DNA from: Bromus sterilis
Lineage: Eukaryota > Streptophyta > Magnoliopsida > Poales > Poaceae
Reading direction: 5' to 3'
NCBI GenBank assembly: GCA_950022295.1
Contig: OX465595.1
Span: forward strand, 119,600,270-119,664,269
DNA length: 64,000 nt
The position numbers and the translations under genes are program-made. This document shows, piece after piece, positions 1 to 11,023 of the stretch (position 1 is its first letter; every line of letters starts with the position of its first letter). Below the pieces are notes generated by a model. That model saw nothing but the letters and a program-made list of their open reading frames with translations, was not told where the DNA came from and ran no database searches.

Positions 1-696
1 TTGTCAATTCAACCGCACCTGAAATATACTTGCTTGCAACAAAATATTAATAGCAACTTGGGTATGATAGTATAGTGATAACAGCGAAAGTAAAAAAACG
101 AAAGTAAATTACTAGTAACCAATATGATTAAAACCTTGTAGGCTAGGGAGATGGATGGTTGGGCGCTGCTTGAATAAGAGTGAACATGTAATAGATTCTA
201 ACATGGGGCAAGGCACACGGAAAAGAAAGGATCATCTAGGAAAATATCAAACATTAGGCATGTATCCCATAGGTAGTTGTGCGTGCTTGCAATAACAACT
301 TGCACAACATCTTTTGTCCTACCATCCCGCACGAACGGGGACAAAGGGAACTTATGGAGATTAAGGTGCTCCTTTCAAAGAGCACCGGAACAAAGCAATA
401 AACTCAACGGATACATGAAATCCTCAAACTATGGACCATCCCCTTTGGTGTTCCAAGCTGTCACCTTTGGGATCGCCGGTTCCGGGCCACAATAGGTGCA
501 TACAACTCATAGATAGGATCAAGAACATAAATATACTCATGAAAACATAAGTGGTTCAGATCTGAAAACATGGCACTCGGGCCCAAAGTGACAAGCATTA
601 AGAGCAACAAGTTGTAGCAAAGCTTATAAACACCATAGTAGATGATAGGCAACATGCCCCCAACAATCTGATGAACTATTACATGATCAAACTCAT

Positions 697-1126
697 TGTA
701 AGGCCCGATATGCGGTATTGTTCCAGATCTAGATGTTTCCATCAAGATCCGGGGTCGAAGTACATATCGGTCCCACCGCGACATATGACAATGTCATATG
801 CCCCGGATTTCCAACATGATATCACAACATTACAGCTACAAGGATACAACATCTCATACAATCGGCAGACAACTGCCTTAATACAATACATCAGCGGAAG
901 ATATATGTCTGAGTACAGACTACATTCAATGCCTAGTGGCAAAGGTAAAACACACCATTACCGTAACCACACGGGTACAGGCTCTCCGCTGGGTACGAGA
1001 TAAGAGGGGGGGAAAATAACCGTCGATCGATAAATCGGGGAGGGAAACACCGCAAACAAATCAGACAATCAATCAATTCACACCGAAAGCAAAATGTTTA
1101 TTTTTTGTGAAAATTGGGTTGTTACA
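697..1126 (-). repeat. N1 3' LTR
   Basis: 430-bp TG...CA repeat, matching 1736-2165 with scattered substitutions. It lies on the side away from the primer site, so it is the 3' LTR on the minus strand. Confidence 0.8.
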
Positions 1127-1720
1127 ATACAACACCACCAACAAGGGATCTTGTCCCGAGATACAGAACGATCCGGACGAGAGGGTAAGGGGGAAAGAAG
1201 AGAGTCGACGATCTTCAACACCACCAACAAGGGACTCTGCTCCATGTCGAACGACGAACCTCCGTCGAGAAAACTTTCCGCAGAGAGACGGCAATGTCGG
1301 AGTACGAAACCATTGGGAGATCAAGAGGAAGAACAATACTCCAAGCGACGATCAAAAGAAGCATTCTAACTTAAATAGTGAGGATACTAGGCAAGAGGAA
1401 TGAAGCCAACAGACGACCAAGATGTTTACCCAGAGTCGGAAGAACTAAAGGTATTACAGGATTTCCCAACCTGAGATCAGAATCGAGACAATACGCTGCA
1501 AGCAAGGCATTGTAACGGTTCCGATACTCCACACACACTCGATATCCTAGAGTTTGAAGGGGATAAGGCGAGAGTTAAAAACACTTACGACACTTGTCCT
1601 GACCAGAGCAAGGGTAAGGAGTAAAAAGAATCCTACTCTCCGATTACTAACTTAGTAACTACAAAATATTTTTTATCTAGACTCGACTTCGGCTAGAGAA
1701 GGGATCCTACGGTCGGTAAG

Positions 1721-1732
1721 GCTCCGATACCA
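1721..1732 (-). other. N1 primer-binding site (initiator tRNA-Met type)
   Basis: On the minus strand this reads TGGTATCGGAGC, one base from the usual plant tRNA-Met site TGGTATCAGAGC, three bases inside the 5' LTR. Confidence 0.8.
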
Positions 1733-1735
1733 AGC

Positions 1736-2165
1736 TGTAAGGCCTGATATGCGGTATTGTTCCAGATCTAGATGTTTACATCCAGATCAGGGGTCGAAGC
1801 ACATATCGGTCCCACCGCGACATATGACAATGTCATATGCCCCGGATTTCCAACATGATATCACAACATTACAGCTACAAGGATACAACATCTCATACAA
1901 TCGGCATACAACTTCCTTAATACAATACATCAGCAGAAGATATATGTCTGAGTACAGACTACATTCAAATGCATAGTGGCAAAGGGAAAACACACCATTC
2001 CCGTAACCACACGGGTCCAGGCTCTCCGCTGGGTACGAGATAAGAGGGGGGAAAATAACTATCGGTCGATAAATTGGGGAGGGAAACACCGCAAACAAAT
2101 CAGACAATCAAACAATTCACACCGAAAACAAAAAATTTAATTTTTGTGAAAACTGGGCTGTTACA
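1736..2165 (-). repeat. N1 5' LTR
   Basis: 430-bp direct repeat of 697-1126. On the minus strand it starts TGTAACAGCCCAG and ends CCTTACA, three bases from the primer site. Confidence 0.8.
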
Positions 2166-2748
2166 ATCATCCAATCCCTACCATCCCCTTTGCCTACAGC
2201 AGGGAATTACTCACACATGTGAAGAGAAGTCATGGAGGTAGGATGGATTGGTGATGGTGATGAGGATGGCGACGATCTCCCCTCTTCGGAGGCCAAATCA
2301 GCCTCTAGATTATCCCTCCCAAGGAAGAACAGAGGGTGGCAGCGGCTCCGTGACGGAAACTGGAAAATCGACTTCTGTTTCGGCGTTTTCCCGTCACGGG
2401 AATAATTAGGAGCCTCGATAGGGCACCAAGGAGGGGGGGAGGTCCCCAGGCGGCCAGCCGGCACGGCCAGGAGTGGGGCCACGCCAGCAGGGCGCCTGGA
2501 GCCCCTGTGGCCCCCCTCTGGCCCAACTTCTGGTTCGTGGAAGTTTCGGGTGCGTGGATTTTTTTTATGAATTTTCCTGGAATTTTCCGAGATACCTAAA
2601 AATCCATTTTCCTGCACACAATAAAACCATACAGGCAGATCTGCCGAAGACTGCGTCAGTCCGGGTTAGTTTAGTTCAAATCATGCAAGGATGAGGGCAA
2701 AACAATAGCAAAAGTGTTTGGAAAAGTAGATACATTTCAGACGTATCA

Positions 2749-2762
2749 ACTCCCCCAAGCTT
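2749..2762 (-). other. G1 polypurine tract
   Basis: On the minus strand, AAGCTTGGGGGAGT lies immediately before the 3' LTR start. This is the usual place for plus-strand priming. Confidence 0.75.
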
Positions 2763-4589
2763 AGCCTATTTCTTGTCCTCAAGCAATTCAATTCAAAGAA
2801 CTGTACGTGACAAACAAAACTTTGACAAACTCTTTTGCTCCATAAGATGTATATAAGCATGTACTACAAAAAGAGTTTAGCAGGTATCAAAACAATGCTA
2901 TGAGGACAATGCACGAAGCAATCCTTCTTTCAAGTGATCAATCACAAACAACTAAAAGTAAATAATATGCTGCCGAAAATCAAGACAAGATCACAATGCA
3001 CATAGCTTGAACATACTAAAGTGGTATCTCGCTAGCCTCCATGAGTGAAGCAAAACATAAATGCAGAAACTCCTCCGGAGTTTTAAAGGAGACTAGAACT
3101 AAGAATTTCAGAACAAGCAATATCACAATCATGCAGAAGTCAATGTAGTACTTTGCGACAATGCATGTTACACTAAGAATGACAATTATGCTCTCAATAG
3201 TTGGTGCTTTGAAGAAAGAAGGGGAGACTCTCGAACCGTGGCTTTTTGATCGCGAGGTTGAAAACCCGTGGTTGGAAGCAAAGCCTAACATGTGCCAGAG
3301 CTCTTGGTTTGAAAACAGAGATAAGTTTTTTTGAGAAGTGCAACTTTCCAGTCAACGGTGAACGGTAAAGGTCTCTCAATATCTCCCCTGCCAACCATAT
3401 TAATGCTTTTTGCTTACACGTTTGTTCCCTTATCCATCCATCATTTGACGGCCTATGGAACCTTTTATTTTGCCTCAAGTATGGAAGGAGGTTTTCTCGT
3501 TCCATCTATCATTAGCAGTATTTGGTCCATTTCATTCCATCATCAAGTATGGGGGAGGTGTAACTTATCTTTATTTTTTTATAAATTTGACTAGTTAAAA
3601 CTTCCATCATAATATTTTTGGCATGGTAGATACTGATTTTCCCTCACCGCACCATGAGCTTGTACGATTACAAAAGGGGAAGCTTTTGAATAAATTTCGA
3701 GATGGCACAAGAAAGTCTAAGTTTGGAGTGGCCGGTAAATACCACATATAGGAAGGTATGGTGGACTCAAGTGGAACAACTGGTTTTGGAAAAGGAGTTT
3801 GGATACACAAGCAGAATTCCGCTTAGTGCGAGTGAAGGCTAGCAAAAGACTGGGAAGCGACCAACTAGAGAGCAATAATTGTCATAATCATGCAGAGCGA
3901 CAAAGCAACATTGAATCGGGCATGAAAGTGATATAACTATTCTGAAATAAGAAGATCAACAAGGCATGATAGACATTTTAGTCATAAACATGTGTGAACA
4001 TGTGCCAAGTCAATCCAAGAATTCTCCGAAGGGAAATACCACTTCAATATGCCAAACCATGAACAATGCAATGCATGTAAATCATTTCAATAACACATTA
4101 TGCACTCTAGCTATTTGAGATCAGCCACAAAGAAAGCATGAACACTGGGAAAGCATTGTAAACATAGCACTATGTTGCTACAAGTTGGTCTCTAGATCAT
4201 AAGTACAAACATATGTACACAAGTAGAAAAAAGAGAGTTCATACCGGTTTTCCTTGTTGCTTCCCTTCCGTCGATCTTCGTCATTACTGCCTTGTCACTT
4301 GCACGATCGAACGTGGGAAATATAATCAAATGCCATCACGGACTCGAGTTGAACTCTGAAAACAAAGAAAACTAAAGAGAGAAAGGAAATCTTTTGGGTT
4401 TTTTCAAAGGTTAAACGAAAGAAGAAAAAAAGGAATTTTTTTGTTTTTGCAAATTAAAAGAACAAAGAAGAACGGGCAAAAACTTCAAAAAGATCAAAGT
4501 GAATAAAATAGAAACGAATAATACAATGGAAAAAGGGAGAAGGGCACGTACTCCCCCAAGCTTAGGCTTTTGGCCTAAGTTGGTAGCAG

Positions 4590-5801
4590 CTACTGCCCCC
4601 AGGAGCCTCCTGCTCCGAGGTAGTACGAGTGAGTCCAAGAGTCGTATGAGCCCTCCGGTGCGTACACCGAAGTCCTCGGGTCCTCCCATGAGGAAGGTCC
4701 TGCGCTCCAAGCGGAAGAAGACCCCTCACCATACTGGGTGATGGTCTCCCCCTGGAAAGGTGGGAACCCACCATGCTCCACCTCGTCGGGCACAACCCCC
4801 TCCATGGGGTTATGCAACTGATACTGGGCCATGAACTCGTCAAACTGGGTATCATTGAAGGACCATCCTTTCCTGCGGGCATAATAAAACAAAAGTGGTG
4901 CAGGTAGACGGATCTCTCGAGTAATAGTCTTTTCAAACCTCAAAATATAAACAAGGTTACTCAACACGGAAGTCGGGATAACAAACGTACGCCTCTTCAT
5001 AGCAGCAAGGTCAAGACTTGTGTATGAAAAGGGAACATCATCATGTGGGGTGCCATCGAGAGACTCAAGGATAAGTGTGGCATAAACGCCACCAAATAAA
5101 TCACCCTTGTTAGCATTCATAGCAAGGCAGCGAGCAATTAAGGCACCCACATTATAATCATTCCTACCATAGAGGTCGTTCACATAGATAGAGAAATCTG
5201 GTGCAGAACCGTTTCTCGTGTTGTCACGAGCCAACACCCCTCTGGCAATAAAATATGCAAAATACCTAAGTTGGGGGAATAAAATGCTGGAAATCTTTGT
5301 GCGCCTGATATCCATCGGCTCCTGGCTACAAAGGGAGTCGAAGAGAGTCCTCAATTCGATGGGCTGAGAGTTCATCCTTGCCGTCTGACCAGCGTTCGGC
5401 ACACCTATTATTTCACAAGATCTTGCCAAAGACATGGTCATAAGCTTATCATAAATTTTGAACTCAATAGTTCCAACATCCTGACTATAGTAAAAACTAT
5501 TAATGAAACATGAGGTGAGCTTCTTATATTGTACCACACGGCATAGTGCTAGCCGTGTCAAACATGCATTGGCGCAAAGGCCATAAAACTTCTCCTTGAT
5601 TCCTGCAGCTTCAAGAAAATCATCGCACGGATACATCATTCCGCATGCGGGGCTCGTGTCTTCCAACAACTCTAGGGGCACATGATTTTATTTGTAGCTC
5701 ACCCTAGCAGCTGAGGGTGAAGCTTCAAATCTAGTAACTCGATCGGAGCGCTCGGGCTTCTTCTTCCCAAGCCACCCCTTTGCTTTCCCTAGTAAACTCA
5801 T
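4590..5801 (-). pseudogene. G1 env-position ORF (ATHILA-type, function unknown)
   Basis: About 400 codons starting MSLLGKAKGWLGKK. The frame is open except for one stop near residue 38 (5688-5690), where G2 and G4 have an Asn-Glu-Asp-His stretch instead. Recognisable blocks are PLELLEDT, CANACLTRLALCR, FKIYDKLMTMSLARSCEIIG and RYFAYFIARGVLARDNT; the C-terminus is Pro/Ser/Tyr-rich. It lies downstream of the protease in the place where Athila elements carry an env-like or ORF-1-type protein. I see no signal peptide or clear membrane segment, so 'env-like' describes position only. The same ORF is recognisable in G2 (25019-25612) and G4 (56010-57215), so it was carried by the family's active ancestor. 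Confidence 0.7.
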
Positions 5802-6589
5802 TTCTGAAATTTTTGACAATTCACAAAAACAAGAAATTAAACAAAGTGAGTTGAGGAAAACTACTCTACTCACTTACCTAAGGCATAAACTTGCATCAAA
5901 ACTTGGAAAATAAATTTCTACACATGCATGCAAGCTCATATAAACGACACCAAGAACTACTAAATACTCACAAATGAAGCCACTAATCAAAAATCTAATT
6001 GGAGGGGTGGAGGAGTTACATACCAGGGAGTATTTGCTCAAAATCTCAGCTCAAAAGATGGGTTGTAGAGAGAGATTGAAAATCGCCTCAAAGAACACCA
6101 AGAACGCAAGAACGGGAGAAGAACTCGTGTTTTTGGAGAGAATGAGAGAGAGAGGAAGAAGAAATACCTGCATGTGGGGCCTGTGGGCCCCAGGCTCCTT
6201 GTGGGCGCGGCCAGGGGGCTAGCCGCGCCACTTGGCCGCCTGGGCCATTGATGGGCCCCCTGGTCAGCCTCAGGGGCCCCTGGCTCTCTCTCGACGTGGA
6301 AATTTTATTTTTATTTTTTCTGGAATTTTTCTAAAAACTTCACTGTTGAAACTTTTTCTGAGTTCAAAAAGCTGCGAAACTTTCTGAAAACTTGAAGCAG
6401 TGAATAGAATTGTGAAGCTTCAAAAACATATAAACTTGGTACAACAAGGAGAATAAAAGCTAAGGCAAATGAAAACATAACAAGCTCTACTTTTTACCTA
6501 TACATAACATGCTCACTAGTAAGGTTGATCAAGTCTTACCAACAAACCGAAGATATATAGAGTAAAAAGTCTCACCTCTCATGAAGTGA
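5802..6589. other. G1 non-coding spacer between protease and env-position ORF
   Basis: No supported ORF. Where autonomous Athila-lineage elements carry RT, RNase H and integrase, this family has about 0.8 kb of non-coding DNA. It is alignable with 24233-25018 (G2) and about 55222-56009 (G4), including a shared GC-rich CCAGGCGG...GGGCGCCTGGGG stretch. Confidence 0.75.
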
Positions 6590-9271
6590 TCATCGCACCT
6601 TTACTTTAGTGGACATTGTCCCCACACTAATGGTTTTGCATTTGTGGTGCACATGTAGAGGACAATCCCATTCTCCAATCTTCACGGTCTCGATATTCTC
6701 TATAGAGTTAAGGCCATGCCTTTTGTCGATCTTCTTTGGAAAATACACCGTGTGTTCTTTATCATCAACGTTGAGGGTAACCTTTCCTTTATTGCAATCA
6801 ATGATAGCACCTGCGGTGTTAAGAAAGGGTCTATGAAGAATAATGGACATGCTCCCATCCTCGGGCATGTCAAGCACAACAAAATCTGTAAGAATTAAGA
6901 AATTAGCAACTTCAACGGGAACATCCTCACAAATACCAATCGGGACGGCTGTTGACTTGTCAACCATCTGAAGGGAGATATCTGTAGGGATTAGCTTATC
7001 TAAACATAACCTCTTATAAAGAGAAAAAGGCATAACACTCACTCCTGCTCCGAGATCACATAAGGTTGTTTTGACATAATTATTTTTTATGGAGCAAGGA
7101 ATGGTGGGTATACCTGGATCACCAAGCTTCTCAGGAATTTTTCCACTGAAAGAATAGTTAGCAAGCATAGTAGATATTGCCTCATTAGGAACTTTTATTT
7201 TATTAGTAACAATATCTTTCATCTATTTGGAATAAGGAGGTAACTTAATAGCATCATTCAAAGTAATTTGCAGAAAAATAGGTTTCATCCATTCACAAAA
7301 TTTATTATAGTGCTCTTCATCTTTAGATTTGAGAGACTTACCTGGAAAGGGCATGGGTTTCTGTACCCATGGTTCTATTTCCTTCCCGTGTCTTCTTGCG
7401 ATGAAGTCTTCTCTAGTATACTTCTTGTGTTTATCGGGTGCTTCTTCTTCTCGCACCTCGGGAGGATCAATCTTCTCCTTATCCTCTTCGGGCTCGGCAC
7501 CGTCTTCTGTTTCAGCATCGGAGGTAGATATGTTGTTAGGATCAATAGCAGGTTCTTCACTTGTAATAGGATCATTGGAGTTGTCATCTTCCTTGTGTTT
7601 CTTCTTCTTCTTTTTCTTCTTTGGAGAGCTAACAATCTCGTCTTCTACTTGCACTTGAGAATCTTGCTCGATCCTCTTCGGATTCCCTTCGGGATAGAGA
7701 GGGTCGTGGGTGTGTGTTCCACCCCTAGTATTTATACCATAAGCTTGTATGTCCTGTTTGGCATTATTAGCAAGCAAATCTTTTTGCACACTAGACATTT
7801 GTTCAAGCTGAGTTTGAACCATATGAAAATGCTTAACAAGACATTTGACATCATTAACTGTTCTTTCAAGAACACCAAGTAAACTTTTGATAGCAAGAGA
7901 ATTATCATGCAACTGAATTTGTATCCTCATATTAAAATGGTCTTGCTTAATAATAAAATTATCAAGCTCATCTAAGCATTGGTCGGGAGGCTTACCTTTA
8001 GGGATGTCACTTTCAGTAAAATCAAATAGAGAGTGTACCTCTACCAAGGGAGGGTGAGTAGTAGGCTCACACATCTTCTCAATAGGAGGTAGCTTCTTCA
8101 CGTCTTTGGCTTTAATGCCTTTCTCCTTTATAGACTTCTTTGCTTCTTGCATATCTTCGGGGCTCAGGACAAGCATGCCCCTCTTCTTTGGTGGTGGAGG
8201 TGGTTCAGGGACAGACCAATCTTCATGGTTCTTGGCAATCTTGCCCATTAATTCTTCAACATCATTCGTTGTTCTTTCCCTGAAAACGCAACCAGCACAA
8301 CTATCCAGATAGGATCTAGATTCATCGGTTAGACCAACATAAAATATATCAAGTAATTCATTCTTCGGGACTGCATGTCCCGTGCTAGCCTTAATTAAAC
8401 CACGATACCTCCCCCAAGCTTTAGGGAGGTGCTCATCCTGCAATCGTTTAAAGTTATAAATTCTTTGTAAAGCATCATGTTGCATATGAGCAGGAAAATA
8501 TTTATCGACAAAGAATTACAATAAGTCCTGAGGACTCTCAATGGAACCATAAGGTAATGCACCATACCATGCTTTAGCGTCTCCCTTCAAAGAAACAGGA
8601 AAAAGCTTAGCCACATAAAAGTTTCATATCCTCTCATCAGTAGTAAATAAACTACCCAACTCGACGAGTTTGGTCAGGTGTGCTATAGCATCATCATTTT
8701 CTCTGCCATAAAAAGGGTCAGCTTCGACTATAGATATAAGTGAAAGATCAACAGAGAAATCATAATCAGGATCGGTGATGCATATAGGGGATGTAGCAAA
8801 TTTAGGATCGAGAGTAATCTTTTTCTTCATGGAGTGCTTTTCAAGCAGCTCCTTAACAGCACCAGGGTCAGAGTCGACACACTCTTTGAGTTCCCTGCAA
8901 AAATCATCATCAAGAGTAATAAAATCATCATCAAGGATTCCCTCCTTGAGTTCATCTAAGTCGGGGTAACCAAAGGCTTTTCACATAGGAATATAGGTAG
9001 CAGGAGTCTCAGTCTCGGACTATGCTGCAACCTTAGCAATCTGAGCTTCAAGATAGTGACCAAGAAAACTAGTATCGTCAAGAGTAGTGGAAGCATCACC
9101 AAAAGTATCAGACATAGTAAAAAAATCAGTAGAAGTAGCATGTGGCGGTAGTGGTGAAGCAAACTTACTTATAACGGAAGGTGAATCAAGCGTAGCACTG
9201 GTACTCAGAACGGTGCATTTTCTTGTAGTGGATGGTAAGATCGGAACCTTGGGGTCTCCTTTCTTACCCAT
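6590..9271 (-). pseudogene. G1 gag-protease polyprotein, decayed
   Basis: Begins MGKKGDPKVPILPS at 9271, a start shared with G2 and G4. The gag core (about 8650-8350) has the Retrotrans_gag-like pattern LFPFSL..DAKAWY..LP and LQRIYNFK.LQ.E..PKAWGR. A charged, lysine-rich linker follows (7630-7380), then a retropepsin-like domain with active-site block CDLGAGVSVMPFSLYKRL (about 7060). In-frame stops occur near 9020, 8980, 8625, 8515 and 7223, several consistent with C-to-T or G-to-A changes. No CCHC knuckle is visible. Coding ends at a natural-looking stop at 6590 followed by non-coding DNA, not by pol. In life, gag would form the particle and the protease would mature it. Confidence 0.85.
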
Positions 9272-9329
9272 AGCGGATGAAGTGCAGCAGGCAGAATACT
9301 TCAAGTAGACTTGCAAACATTGCTATGCT

Positions 9330-9346
9330 CCCCGGCAACAGCGCCA
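9330..9346 (-). other. G1 primer-binding site
   Basis: On the minus strand this reads TGGCGCTGTTGCCGGGG, a tRNA-Asp-like site typical of Athila-lineage elements, with one difference from the G4 copy. It lies 12 bases inside the 5' LTR. Confidence 0.8.
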
Positions 9347-9358
9347 GAAAACAATACT

Positions 9359-10733
9359 TGATGACCCTCAACTGTAGGGGATCGTTTGTAATGTTTTCGC
9401 GGTTAAGTTAACCCAATTTATTGATTCGACACAAGGGGAGCCAAAGAGTATTTATAAGCTTTGACAGTTGAGTTGTCAATTCAACCGCACCTGAAATATA
9501 CTTGCTTGCAACAAAATATTAATAGCAATTGTGGTATGATAGTGATAGTGATAACAGCGAAAGTAAAACAACGAAAGTAAATTACTAGTAACCAATAGGA
9601 TTACAAAACTGTAGGCTAGGGAGATGGATGGTTGGGCGCTTCTTGAATAAGAGTGAACATGTAATAGATTCTAACACGGGGCAAGGCACACGGAAAAGAA
9701 AGGATCATCTAGGAAAATATCAAACAGTAGGCATGTATCCCGTAGGTAGTTGTGCGGGCTTGCAATAAGAACTTGCACAACATCTTTTGTCCTACCATCC
9801 CGCTACGAACGGGGCCAAAGGGAACTTATGGAGATTAAGGTGCTCCTTTCAAAGAGCACCGGAACAAAGCAATAAACTCAATGGATACATGAAATCCTCA
9901 AACTATGGACCATACCCTTTGGTATCCCAAGATGTCACCTTTGGGATCGCCGGTTCCGGACCATAATAGGTGCATACAACTCATGGATAGGATCAAGAAC
10001 ATAAATATAATCATGAAAACGTAAGTGGTTCAGATCTGAAAACATGGCACTCGGACCCAAAGTGACAAGCATTAAGAGCAACAAGTTGTAGCAAAGATGA
10101 TAAACACCATAGTAGATGATAGGTAACATGCCCCCAACAATCTGACGAACTATTACATGATCAAACTCATCCAATCCCTACCATCCCCTTTTCCTACAGC
10201 GGGGAATTACTCACACATGTGAAGAGAAGTAATGGAGGGAGGATGGATTGGAGATGGAGATGACGATGGCAACGATCTCCCCTCTCTGCAGGCCAAATCA
10301 GCCTCCATATTAGCCCTCCTGAGGAAGAACAGAGGGTGGCAGCGACTCCGCGACGGAAACTGGAAAAGCGACTTATGTTTCGGCGTTTTCCCGTCACGGG
10401 AATAAATAGGGGCCTCGGTAGGGCACCAGAGGAGGGGGAGGCCCCCAGGCGGCCAGCCGGCGCGGCCAGGGGTGGGGCCGCGCCAGCAGGGCGCCTGGAG
10501 CCCCTGTGGCCCCCTCTGGCCCCACTTCTGGTACGTGGAAGCTTCGAGTGCGTGGATTTTTTTATGAATTTTCCGAGATACCTAAAAATCCATTTTTCTG
10601 CACACAATAAAACCATACAGGCAGCTCTGCTGAAAACAGCGTTTGTCCGGGTTAGTTAGTTCAAATCATGCAAGGATGAGGGCAAAACAATAGCAAAAGT
10701 GTTTGGAAAAGTAGATACATTTGAGACGTATCA
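9359..10733 (-). repeat. G1 5' LTR
   Basis: 1,375-bp LTR, TGATACGTCT...GGTCATCA on the minus strand. It is homologous to 20039-21422, 26184-27566 and 51080-52456. It contains the GC-rich block (around 10430-10530) and downstream motifs shared by all G copies. ORFs inside it are not genes. Confidence 0.9.
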
Positions 10734-11023
10734 GGCGCCTAGGCCCTTGGTGGTGGCCCTCTGGCCCCACCTTGGTGTTTCCAGAAGCTTCCGGTACGCT
10801 GATTTTTTATTGTACTTTTCCTAAATTTTTAGAGCATTTTTAATATGGGGGAAACCTGAAATAGAAAAACAGCAGAAAATAGGAACTAGCACTGGGGTGC
10901 ACTGAGTTAATAGGTTAGTCCAAATATGATCAAAAGAGTATGAAAGTGTATATAAAACATAGCAATATCACACAAAACATGCATGGAGCAACCAGAAATT
11001 ATAGATACGTTTTGGACGTATCA
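10734..11023 (-). repeat. Y 3' LTR, 5'-end fragment
   Basis: 290 bp nearly identical to 17701-17986. On the minus strand it starts TGATACGTCCAAAACG and follows a purine-rich tract (AGCTTGGGGATGT, rc of 11024-11036). G1 cuts it at 10733/10734. Confidence 0.85.

Larger units (their letters stand above)
697..2165 (-). mobile_element. N1: TRIM-like non-autonomous LTR element nested in G1 3' LTR
   Basis: Two direct repeats of about 430 bp (697-1126 and 1736-2165), each TG...CA, flank a 609-bp internal region with no convincing ORF. The target duplication is CTCAT (692-696) versus ATCAT (2166-2170), one mismatch in five; removing the insert and one copy restores the uninterrupted LTR seen at 9359-10733. 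A primer site next to the right repeat fixes the orientation as minus. The element is too small to code for anything and must be mobilised in trans. The two LTRs differ at a few dozen sites by eye, so the insertion is not recent. Confidence 0.85.
1..2748 (-). repeat. G1 3' LTR (window-truncated, with nested TRIM-like element)
   Basis: Matches the 5' LTR at 9359-10733 along its length: position 1 aligns with about 9473 and 2748 with 10733. The match is broken only by the insertion at 697-2170. Its 5' edge on the minus strand (TGATACGTCT, rc of 2739-2748) directly follows a polypurine tract, which identifies it as the 3' LTR. Confidence 0.9.
1..10733 (-). mobile_element. G1: Gypsy (Athila-lineage) LTR retrotransposon, nearly complete
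   Basis: Read on the minus strand, the element runs from a 5' LTR (9359-10733) through a primer site, decayed gag-protease, an env-position ORF and a polypurine tract to a 3' LTR (1-2748) whose last ~114 bp lie outside the window. Both LTRs begin TGATACGTCT and the complete one ends in TCA. No reverse transcriptase, RNase H or integrase motif occurs between protease (ends 6590) and the env-position ORF (starts 5801), so this copy cannot replicate alone. Stretches 2763-4589 and 5802-6589 contain no ORF I can support; 3600-4260 matches the reverse complement of 57570-58061 in copy G4. G1 sits inside the 3' LTR of element Y; its right flank (10734-10738) is GGCGC. The family resembles the Triticeae Sabrina/Fatima/WHAM group, but I cannot fix the name. 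Confidence 0.9.

Noticed and set aside
7223..7240. A stop between gag and protease in G1 (and nearby in G4) as a programmed read-through signal.
   Set aside because: The stops fall at different codons (TAG after PYSK in G1, TAG after PPY in G4) and G2 has none, so they are independent point mutations.
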